Program-made: the position numbers and the translations under genes | NCBI GenBank assembly: GCA_036397095.1 | Contig: DASWJQ010000098.1 | Location: forward strand, 1-23,025 | Source: DASWJQ01 sp036397095 | GTDB lineage: Bacteria; Chloroflexota; Anaerolineae; Anaerolineales; E44-bin32 | Direction of reading: 5' to 3' | DNA length: 23,025 nt | Notes under the pieces: generated by a model | Seen by the model: the letters and a program-made list of their open reading frames with translations, nothing else | Database searches by the model: none | Told to the model about the DNA's origin: nothing | Shown: positions 1 to 6,505 of the stretch, in pieces | Position numbering within the stretch: position 1 is the first letter of the stretch | Layout: every line of letters begins with the position of its first letter

Positions 1-33
1 GCGATAACACCATCCTTCACATGCAAGAGAGCT

Positions 34-248
34 CCCTAACGCTTTCGAGCAGAGCGGCCCGCAAACCATCTTACACCCAAATCCCCCACCCTGCCTGGCC
101 GGACCCATCCGGTAGCCCCCCGGACTGCGGGAGCCTGCCCAGAGCTTGTCGAAGGGTGAGCGAAGCCAAAGCATCCGCTCTCGTAATGCCCGCGTTGTGT
201 GCGGGGCGGTCGAAGATCCAGTGCTCCTGACTGAGCGAGATGTTAAGT
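34..248 (-). repeat. Copy 1 of ~210-bp attC-like repeat
   Basis: Read on the minus strand, this element opens with CTTAAC (R''-like, ending at 248) and closes with GCGTTAGGG (R'-like, ending at 34). The interior holds several short hairpins and the palindromic word CCTTCGACAAGCTC. Nearly the same sequence occurs at 18450-18665, 19200-19413 and 22499-22701, with a truncated copy at 21010-21156. It sits directly at the 3' end of the ClbS-like gene, whose TAA stop (243-245) is part of the R''-like box, as in integron cassettes. The length is above that of usual attC sites. The 33 bases to its left would be the 5' end of the next cassette, but no gene can be recognised there. Confidence 0.8.
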
Positions 249-802
249 GGCCACAGTACGGCGAATCGATTGACCCCGGTTAAGGGAACCTATCGACCTT
301 TCGTCGCGCCTTCGCCGCCTCCGCGCTCTCTCTACCCGGTGCAAGTGGGCAATGATGTGGCCCCGCACCGTTACCAAGTGCTCCTCGGGTGAGTAGTCTC
401 GCGACCCCTTGCGATACGGGATTGCCGTTTCTGCGGGCAGCTTGACGATGCATCGACGGATGGTTGCTTGAGCGCGGCGGATCCGTCCAGCAATACGGCC
501 CACGGTCATGCGCGGGATGCTTCCACACCTCGCTGATTGAGGGCGGGATATGGGCCCTCTAATACCTGTGGGTCTCGGTGGTTAGCGAGCGCACTCACAT
601 TGCGTGCGAAGCTCTCGTGCCAGAACGCAATATGACCAAGCGTGTCCTTTGCCGACCAATCGTCTACGCGCAGGGACTCCGGGTGTTCAATCTCACGTAC
701 GGCGGCGATTATCAGCTGTACAGCATCATCGAGCTGTTCTCGGAGCTCTTGTCGCGTCGCTTCCCTGGATAAACCTGTCTGTTGCCAAGTTCGGGGGGGC
801 AC
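243..802 (-). pseudogene. Frameshifted ClbS/DfsB-like (DinB superfamily) protein
   Basis: Two minus-strand reading frames together make one small four-helix protein of the DinB/ClbS-DfsB (DUF1706-like) family. The N-terminal frame (802 to about 510) holds the WSAKDTLGHIAFWHE motif, typical of the first metal-site helices. The C-terminal frame (about 509 to 243) holds RAQATIRRCIVKLPAE and KGSRDYSPEEHL, the conserved tail. The frames switch at GCGCATGACC near 505-512, so a single-base indel explains the break; a sequencing error is possible. The start chosen is GTG at 802 with GGAG at 811-814, eight bases upstream. The stop TAA falls inside the attC-like repeat. Family members act in DNA protection or thiol/metal-dependent chemistry, but no specific function can be assigned here. 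The frame-2 ATG overlaps the frame-1 TGA, so two coupled polypeptides cannot be excluded. Confidence 0.6.
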
Positions 803-867
803 GATGCGTTCTCCAACATACGACCTGCTGGCCGGGGCATAACTGGTTGCCAAGGCCGCGTGGAGGC

Positions 868-958
868 CTCGAGGTGAGCCGCCCGGCCAGCCCAAGGCTA
901 GTATCGCGCCAAAGCCAAATACTCGGCTGGCCGGGTCGGCATCACCGAGTTGTTGGGC
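868..958 (-). repeat. attC-like bulged hairpin
   Basis: Bases 868-892 and 925-949 are inverted repeats. An 11-bp perfect inner stem (CCCGGCCAGCC) continues outward as GCCG, GGTGA and CTC paired segments, separated by one- or two-base bulges. An AGTAT/ATACT pair (899-903, 919-923) lies in the loop. Immediately outside, at 952-958, the minus strand reads GCCCAAC, matching the R'' consensus RYYYAAC. A clear R' box is not visible. The element lies between the dehydrogenase remnant and the ClbS-like gene, where a cassette attC would be expected. Extrahelical bases on one arm are typical of folded attC sites. A simple transcription terminator is less likely because there is no T tract. Confidence 0.45.
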
Positions 959-1050
959 GGCGCGAAGCGATGATTCTCGCCTGCTCTAGCCAGCAAGCGT
1001 TAGGACCAGCTTCCCGGCTACCATATGGCTGCTGAGCCGTCGCAGAGCCT

Positions 1051-1500
1051 CTAGGATCTGCTCCCACCACAACTCCCCAGCTCCTTAAGGATGAGCCTAG
1101 CCTCGGCGACCAACCGGGCCAAGTATCCAAGGTCGCGTCTGAAGGGCTCTGCGCGGTAGAAGAGCTCGAAGCCCTGAACACGGATAAGGGAGTCCAAGGA
1201 AATGTTGCGCACGTTGAAGTTGGTGAGCTGACCGGAACTGTTGCCGAACATCGCGATCGTGCCTAAAGGATCAATGGTCTTCATCAGATGGGCGAGCGTT
1301 TCACCGTCGACCGGGGCAAGGATGAGGTCTAACCGGTCCCGGAGCGGTAAAGTGTTGGAAACAACTTTGTCGGCTCCCAACTCCTGTAATCCGGTAGCTC
1401 GTACCGAATCGGCACTGACTAGGCCGGCAACCTCGGCGCCGCCCAAGAGCACGACGCCGACTTGGTGACCGGGGATTCCGAATTCCGCGCAGTGCAGGAC
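1051..1500 (-). pseudogene. Remnant of a zinc-type MDR alcohol dehydrogenase/quinone oxidoreductase
   Basis: This open stretch encodes only the cofactor-domain half of a medium-chain dehydrogenase/reductase. Visible landmarks are a Rossmann-edge segment (GGAEVAGLVSADSVRATGLQ), ELGADKVV, DLILAPVDGETL, GTIAMFGNSSG and SLIRVQGFELFYR, followed by the terminal LARLVAEARL helix. The N-terminal catalytic domain and the GxGGVG loop are missing, and the C-terminus runs into unrelated residues before the stop at 1051. Normal members have about 320-340 residues; about 150 remain. The upstream limit is approximate, because the sequence before about 1500 no longer matches the family. It is probably non-functional. 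It lies at the junction between the core operon and the left cassette-like segment. Confidence 0.6.
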
Positions 1501-1555
1501 AAAGTCCGGGTTATCTGAGTCAGCCGGGGGGGGCATGCCCTGAAGCCAGCCCAGG

Positions 1556-2059
1556 TTATCCGGGGGAAGGCACCAACAACACCGGCATCTCAGCTCGCAT
1601 GAGCACCGCACCGGCCACGCCCGCCGACCAGCGCCGGGCAAGCCCCGCCCGGGCCCCGATCGCCATGGCGATCAGGTCGGCCTGGACCCGGTCGGCCGCC
1701 CGCAGAATGCACGCGGCTGGATCGCCGGCGAGACACAGCGTGCGCACCGGGCGAAACCCGGCGCCCAGCCTGATCCGCAGGGCGTTCAGATAGGCTTCGG
1801 CCCGCTCGGCCTCACGGTCGGCCGGGTCCGGACGGGACAGCAGCAGGATCTCACTCCGGCCCAAAAGGGAGGGGGCCGGTGCGACGACCCGCAGCAGGAT
1901 GACCTCGCTGTGGAAGGCCCGTTGTAGGGCTTTGACGTGCATCAGGATCTGCTCGGCTTTGGGGGATCCATCCAAGGGGACAAGCACGATTTTGAACAGG
2001 ATCGGCTCCCCGCCGCCCTGCCCCGCCTCCCCGCCTGGGACAAACACAGCCCGATCCAT
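1556..2059 (-). CDS. Universal stress protein (UspA family)
   Basis: A single-domain Usp protein of about 167 residues. The N-terminal strand KIVLVPLDGS and the C-terminal block DLIAMAIGARAGLARRW...MPVLLVP are the usual UspA signatures. The ATP-binding pattern G-x2-G-x9-G-[ST] is only partly kept: glycines are present but the final G-S/T is replaced by G-A, so nucleotide binding is uncertain. The start chosen is ATG 2059, preceded by a good GGAGG about six bases away; an upstream GTG (2101) would add 14 residues. It follows the MFS gene by 69 bases on the same strand and is probably the last gene of the long operon. Usp proteins act in the cytoplasm in stress survival; the ligand is unknown. 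Confidence 0.85.
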   Translation of the reverse strand: MDRAVFVPGGEAGQGGGEPILFKIVLVPLDGSPKAEQILMHVKALQRAFHSEVILLRVVAPAPSLLGRSEILLLSRPDPADREAERAEAYLNALRIRLGAGFRPVRTLCLAGDPAACILRAADRVQADLIAMAIGARAGLARRWSAGVAGAVLMRAEMPVLLVPSPG

Positions 2060-2128
2060 CTTCGCCTCCAGTATGCCGGCGGCCTTTTCCCCCATCTCCA
2101 CCCGCCCAAAGAGCCGCCTAGACCGAAG

Positions 2129-3400
2129 TCAGCCCTCGGGGAGGAGGGCGTCCAAGTCTGGCGGCGGCGCTTTGCCCTCTGTAGGCAGAAGCAAAATCAA
2201 AGGCAGGCCCAACAGGTAGACAAGCGCCGCCCCGCGGAAGGCCAACTGCAGCCCTACGTTATCCGCCACAATCCCCACAACCAACACCCCCACGGCGCGC
2301 GCCAGGAAGGCGGTCGTCATGAAGGTGCCGTTGGCCATTGACCGGCTCTCAGGATAGCTCTCGTAGACCATGGCCATCACCACCGGCCCGATGGACAGCA
2401 TGCTCAACCCAAGTAGGATCAGCAGGATCACCATCAACCATCCATTGACGGCGGTGAACGCGAGCAGACAAAGCCCGGTTAAGAAGATCGAGGCGAACAT
2501 GACCGCCCGCCGGCCGAGGCGGTCGCTGACGATACCCCCAAGGAAGGCACCCAGAACGCCGGAGCCCTGCAGCAGCGTCAGCGCCCCGCCGGCCATCCAT
2601 AGGGCAGCGCCGCGTTCGGTCAGGTACAGGGGCAAGAACGTGCTGGTGGCTGTCAGAGCGAACGAGCGCACCAGCCACAGCGCCCCCAACGGCAGCATGA
2701 CACGGCGCATGGCAATCAATGCCGCCCCGAAGGAGCCGGACCCGCTGCCGCTGGTGGTCGTAATCCCCCCTCTTCGCTGGAAATACAGGAGACCGGCCGA
2801 GGCAATGAAGCCGATGCTCATCAACCACGGGAAGGCCCGCCGCTCCATAACGCTGAGCGCCAGGACGGCGACCGCCGGCCCAAGTGCCCGGCCCAGCTCA
2901 CCCCCCACCATCCACACACCCATGCTGCGCCCCACATGGCCGCGCCCCATGTTGGCGGCGATCGTTGGGCCGGCCGCATGGATGGCGGCCGACGCCACGC
3001 CGGCCAAAATCAGGAGCCAGCTCAGGGCGGCATACGACGGCGCCACCACCAGCAGGCTCATGGCCAGACCGGCCAGCGCTGGCCCCAGGATCACCACCCA
3101 GCGCAGGTTGAGGCGATCGGACAGGTAGCCGATGACCGGCTGAATAATCGATGGCGCCTGCAAAAAGACGTCCAACAGCGCCGCCTGGGTCAGGCTGAGC
3201 GACAGCCGGGCGACGATCCCCGGCAGAAGCGGTGCCAGGAAGGCCTGGTAAGTGTCGTGGACGGTGTGGCCCGATACCAGCGCCACGAGCCCGGCCCGGC
3301 TGAGTTCCGAGGGGGCCGCCTTTGTTGCTTCCGGCCCGCCGGCGCGACGGGTGGCCGGGCCCGCAAGCACACCGGCGTCGATTGGTGGGTCAGACGACAC
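2129..3400 (-). CDS. MFS transporter (twelve-helix)
   Basis: An inner-membrane major facilitator of about 423 residues with around twelve hydrophobic segments. The loop 2-3 signature appears as GYLSDRLNLRW, and its pseudo-repeat GGIVSDRLGRRAVMF occurs in the second half. The opening SGHTVHDTYQAFLAPLLPGIV resembles the FsR (fosmidomycin-resistance-like) and nitrate/sugar MFS branch. The start is uncertain. GTG 3400 overlaps the end of the preceding dehydrogenase gene by 11 bases and suggests translational coupling; a GTG at 3370 is the alternative. Genomic position suggests export or import of a product or substrate of the catabolic operon, but the cargo cannot be read from sequence. Confidence 0.85.
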   Translation of the reverse strand: MSSDPPIDAGVLAGPATRRAGGPEATKAAPSELSRAGLVALVSGHTVHDTYQAFLAPLLPGIVARLSLSLTQAALLDVFLQAPSIIQPVIGYLSDRLNLRWVVILGPALAGLAMSLLVVAPSYAALSWLLILAGVASAAIHAAGPTIAANMGRGHVGRSMGVWMVGGELGRALGPAVAVLALSVMERRAFPWLMSIGFIASAGLLYFQRRGGITTTSGSGSGSFGAALIAMRRVMLPLGALWLVRSFALTATSTFLPLYLTERGAALWMAGGALTLLQGSGVLGAFLGGIVSDRLGRRAVMFASIFLTGLCLLAFTAVNGWLMVILLILLGLSMLSIGPVVMAMVYESYPESRSMANGTFMTTAFLARAVGVLVVGIVADNVGLQLAFRGAALVYLLGLPLILLLPTEGKAPPPDLDALLPEG

Positions 3401-4403
3401 GGTGCAGTACCGGCTTTCCCTGGACAAACCGCTGGACGTTCTCAAGCACTGCGTGCATTTGCTTCGCCTTGGCCCCAGCCGTCCCACCGCCGATATGCGG
3501 CGTCAGAATGACATTGTCACAGGTCAAGAGGGGATCGCCGTGAGGCAGCGGTTCGCGCACGAAGACATCGAGCCCGGCGCCAGCAATGCGGCCGGACTGC
3601 AGCACCTCAACTAACGCGGCCTCATCAACCACCGCGCCCTTGGCCACGTTCACCAGAAATGCGGTCGGCTTCATCAGATCCAGTTCGCGGCGCCCGATCA
3701 TGCCCGTAGTTTGGGGCGTCAAAGGTGTCGACAGAAGCAAATAGTCGGCCGCCCGGACCACCTCTTCTTTGCTGCCGTAGGTGGCCTCCTCTGCCTGCTC
3801 TACCTCCGGCGGTAGCCGTCGACGCTTGTTGTACACAATGCGCATCCCAAAGGCGCGGGCCCGGCGCGCCGCTTCGGTGCCGATCTCGCCAAAGCCGATC
3901 ACCCCCAGCGTCTGCCCGTAGACCTCTCGCAGGCCGGACAGCTTCATCCAGTTGAACTGGTAGGTGTGCTCGTCGGTCAGGATCGGCTTGACGCCCAAGG
4001 TCCGGTAGTCTGCCGCCGCTGTGTGCCGGTGGGCGTGGATCAGATCCTTACTCAGCCCAAGAACCAGCGCGATCGCCAGCTCGGCCACCGCCACCGCCCC
4101 ATGGAGCGGCATCGTCGCCACCTGAACGCCCCGCTGGCGGGCCTCCAGCAGATCGACCCCGTCACAACGGGTGCTGTACCGCTGGATAAGCTGCAGATTG
4201 GGAGCCGCCTCAAAAACCTCGGCGGTCACTGCCTGGTGCCGCACTACAAGGGCATTCGCCCCCGCCAGCAGTGGTCCAAAGTCCCCCGGACGCTCTTCAG
4301 GTGGGGCCGCCAGCACCAGCCCGTCTGCCGGGGCCAACGACTGTGCCCAAGCGAGATCGGCCTCGGTCATTCCGTCGGCAAACACGACGGTGAACACCCC
4401 CAT
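3390..4403 (-). CDS. D-isomer-specific 2-hydroxyacid dehydrogenase
   Basis: A 337-residue NAD(P)-dependent oxidoreductase that would interconvert 2-keto and D-2-hydroxy acids. The Rossmann motif GFGEIG is at 170-175. The catalytic Glu is in REPLP (E284) and the His in TPHIGG (H303). The residue aligning with the otherwise near-universal catalytic Arg of the 'N-x-A-R-G' motif is Lys255 (NVAKGAVVDE), an unusual change that may alter activity. The start ATG 4403 has a strong AAGGAGG (4408-4414) and follows a GC-rich hairpin. The 124-base gap after the permease gene is the largest between adjacent genes in this part of the operon apart from the one after the binding protein. The substrate is unknown; a reductant-sink or keto-acid step for the operon's product is an inference. 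Confidence 0.88.
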   Translation of the reverse strand: MGVFTVVFADGMTEADLAWAQSLAPADGLVLAAPPEERPGDFGPLLAGANALVVRHQAVTAEVFEAAPNLQLIQRYSTRCDGVDLLEARQRGVQVATMPLHGAVAVAELAIALVLGLSKDLIHAHRHTAAADYRTLGVKPILTDEHTYQFNWMKLSGLREVYGQTLGVIGFGEIGTEAARRARAFGMRIVYNKRRRLPPEVEQAEEATYGSKEEVVRAADYLLLSTPLTPQTTGMIGRRELDLMKPTAFLVNVAKGAVVDEAALVEVLQSGRIAGAGLDVFVREPLPHGDPLLTCDNVILTPHIGGGTAGAKAKQMHAVLENVQRFVQGKPVLHRVV

Positions 4404-4417
4404 CGAGCCTCCTTTCC

Positions 4418-4439
4418 GGGCGAGGCGCCGGCCTCGCCC
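4418..4439 (-). promoter_or_regulatory. GC-rich inverted repeat before dehydrogenase RBS
   Basis: Arms GGGCGAGGC (4418-4426) and GCCTCGCCC (4431-4439) form a perfect 9-bp stem with a four-base loop. The stem ends four bases from the AAGGAGG ribosome site of the dehydrogenase gene. There is no T run, so a terminator is unlikely. It may be an mRNA-processing or stabilising hairpin, or it may modulate ribosome access. Confidence 0.5.
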
Positions 4440-4527
4440 CGCCGGCGGCCAACCGGCCCACTCCTTCGTCCCGGATCGCCCGGGGCGCCCGTTGGCGCTT
4501 GCCGGCGGCCGCGATTCTTCGGGCACC

Positions 4528-5433
4528 CTACCGATCCTGCAGCCGCGGGTCGAGCGTATCGCGCACCCAGTCGCCGAGCAGATTGGCGCCCAGCACGGTG
4601 ATTGTGATCACCAAGCCGGGGATGACAGTCAGCCACCAGGCGGTCGACATATACTCCCGCCCCTGATACAGCATGCTGCCCCAGGCCGGCGTCCGCGGCT
4701 GGACCCCCAGACCGATGAAGCTCAGGGTGGCTTCGACAATGATCACGCGGCCGACCTCGAGCGAGCCGATAGTCAAGAGCGGCGCGGCGATGTTGGGCAG
4801 AATGTGTCGCATCAGGATGCGGCCGCTGCCGGCCCCGATGGCCAGGGCCGCCTGCACGTACTCCCGCTCGCGCACCTCGAGCACCGAGGCTCGGGCAATG
4901 CGGGCGTAGACCGCCCAGCTGGCAATGACCAGTGCGATCACCATATTGGTCAGGCTCGGCCCCAGAAAGGCGGCCAACAGGATGGCCAATAGCACAAACG
5001 GAAAGGACAACTGCGTGTCGACGATCCGCATGATGAGCTCATCCCACCAGCCGCCAAAGTAGCCGGCGATCAACCCCAGAAAGATGCCCACCACACTGGC
5101 CAAGAACACGGTGGCCGAGGCGGCGATCAGCGATACGCGGGCCCCGTAGATCACGCGGCTCAGCAGGTCGCGGCCCAACTGGTCGGTTCCCAATAAGTGG
5201 ACGGGGGTGCCGTCCTGCAGCCAGAACGGGGGCGCCAGGCGGTTAGCAATATCCTGCTCAAAGGGCGAGTGGGGCGCCAGCAGCGGCGCCAAAAAGCCGA
5301 CCAGCACAAAGACCAACATGATGCTGATGCCCAGCGCCCCCACGCGGCGCCGGCCGATGGCCCGCCATAGCCGCCGCAGGTCGGGCCCTGCTTCTTGCCG
5401 GAGCAGCGCCCGCCCGTTGGCCGTGTCACTCAT
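4528..5433 (-). CDS. Peptide/nickel-type ABC transporter permease, DppC/OppC family
   Basis: A 301-residue inner-membrane permease. After a cytoplasmic N-terminus there is a first helix (GALGISIMLVFVLVGFLAPLLAP), then the OppC N-terminal-domain motif HLLGTDQLGRDLLSRVIYGAR, further helices, and the EAA loop (EYVQAALAIGAGSGRILMRH) that contacts the ATPase. The FIGLGVQPRTPAWG and DTLDPRL motifs at the end are typical of the family. The ATG at 5433 overlaps the stop of the DppB-type gene (ATGAGTGA), so the two are translationally coupled and presumably form the heterodimeric channel. No ATPase gene follows. Confidence 0.93.
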   Translation of the reverse strand: MSDTANGRALLRQEAGPDLRRLWRAIGRRRVGALGISIMLVFVLVGFLAPLLAPHSPFEQDIANRLAPPFWLQDGTPVHLLGTDQLGRDLLSRVIYGARVSLIAASATVFLASVVGIFLGLIAGYFGGWWDELIMRIVDTQLSFPFVLLAILLAAFLGPSLTNMVIALVIASWAVYARIARASVLEVREREYVQAALAIGAGSGRILMRHILPNIAAPLLTIGSLEVGRVIIVEATLSFIGLGVQPRTPAWGSMLYQGREYMSTAWWLTVIPGLVITITVLGANLLGDWVRDTLDPRLQDR

Positions 5434-6343
5434 AGCGCAGCCGAGGGTTGAACAGCATGTAAGAAAGGTCGACGAGCAGGGCGGCCAGCATGAAGACCAG
5501 CGAGCTGACGAATACGGCTGCCACAATGACGGGATAATCGCGGGTGAAGACTGCCTGCGTGATCAGCATGCCGAGCCCCGGCCAGGCAAAGACCGTTTCG
5601 GTCACGACTGCCCCGGCGAACATGGCGCCGACCTGCAGCCCGATCACCGTCACGACCGGAATGGCCGAATTCTTCATAACGTGGACCCACAGCACCCGCC
5701 GCTCGGCCAGGCCTTTGGCGCGAGCCGTCCGGACGTAGTCTTCGCGCTGGACTTCAATGACACTGGACCGCGTCAGACGGGCGATGCGGGCCGTCGAGTA
5801 GGCGGCCAGGGCCACCGCCGGAAGCACCAGGTGCTCCGGCCCACCACGCCCGTACACCGGGAACAACCCCAGCCGCACGGAAAAGAGCAAGATCATCATC
5901 AAGCCCAGCCAGAAGACGGGGATCGACTGGCCCAGCAGCACAAAGACGCTGGTCACGTCGTCCAGTAGGCTGCCGCTCCTGGTCGCCGACAGCACGCCGG
6001 CGCCAACGCCGATGGGAACCGCCATAGCCATAGCCGCCAACGTCAGCTCGGCCGTCGCCGGCAACCGACTCAGCACTAGCTCCAGCGAATCCTGCCGAAA
6101 GTGCAGCGATCGGCCAAAATCCCCCTGCAGGATCCCGCTTAGAAAACGGACGTACTGCACATGAATCGGCTCATCGAGGCCAATCCTATGACGGTAGGCT
6201 TGAATGTCCTCCAGCGTCGCATCCGGCGGCAGCATGAGCACGGTGGGGTCGCCAGACAGCCGCGTGGCGATGAAGGTAAGCAAGGTTATATAGAAGAGCG
6301 CCACCGGGATCAGCAGCACCCTGCGTGTCAGATAGCGCACCAT
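5426..6343 (-). CDS. Peptide/nickel-type ABC transporter permease, DppB/OppB family
   Basis: A 305-residue integral membrane permease. The N-terminus MVRYLTRRVLLIPVALFYITLLTF is the usual first helix. GDFGRSL marks the OppB N-terminal region, and REDYVRTARAKGLAERRVLWVH is the EAA loop. The WPGLGMLITQAVFTRDYPVI and FNPRLRYE ends are characteristic. It would pair with the DppC-type protein encoded immediately downstream and receive ligand from the lipoprotein encoded upstream. A GAGG sequence about ten bases before ATG 6343 is a modest ribosome site. The 162-base gap from the binding-protein gene contains a long stem-loop. Confidence 0.93.
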   Translation of the reverse strand: MVRYLTRRVLLIPVALFYITLLTFIATRLSGDPTVLMLPPDATLEDIQAYRHRIGLDEPIHVQYVRFLSGILQGDFGRSLHFRQDSLELVLSRLPATAELTLAAMAMAVPIGVGAGVLSATRSGSLLDDVTSVFVLLGQSIPVFWLGLMMILLFSVRLGLFPVYGRGGPEHLVLPAVALAAYSTARIARLTRSSVIEVQREDYVRTARAKGLAERRVLWVHVMKNSAIPVVTVIGLQVGAMFAGAVVTETVFAWPGLGMLITQAVFTRDYPVIVAAVFVSSLVFMLAALLVDLSYMLFNPRLRYE

Positions 6344-6370
6344 AGGCGTCCGGCCTCACGATGGAAGCCG

Positions 6371-6446
6371 CCCGACCAAGGGGCCCCGACGACGGTCAGC
6401 CGCACGATGCAGCGTCTCACCGGGGTACGAAGGCCCCTTGGCCGGG
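6371..6446 (-). terminator. Intercistronic stem-loop (possible attenuator or mRNA stabiliser)
   Basis: CCCGACCAAGGGGCC (6371-6385) and GGCCCCTTGGCCGGG (6432-6446) are inverted repeats with a single mismatch, separated by about 46 bases. It lies between the solute-binding-protein gene and the permease genes. Such structures commonly raise binding-protein transcript levels over permease transcripts. No T tract is evident, so full termination is doubtful. Confidence 0.45.
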
Positions 6447-6505
6447 GCGGCGGTGCTCTCAGAGTCTCATCGCAGTCGAGCTCTTAGATCAGCGGTCGAG
6501 CCGGC

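Noticed and set aside
34..248. Insertion sequence or classical transposon
   Set aside because: No transposase frame and no obvious target-site duplication beside the copies I compared; a non-autonomous element remains possible but is noted under findings.
2370..3128. Long plus-strand open frame inside the MFS gene
   Set aside because: It is antisense to a protein with clear MFS motifs; its own product is Arg/Pro-rich with no recognisable domain, as expected for a shadow in high-GC DNA.
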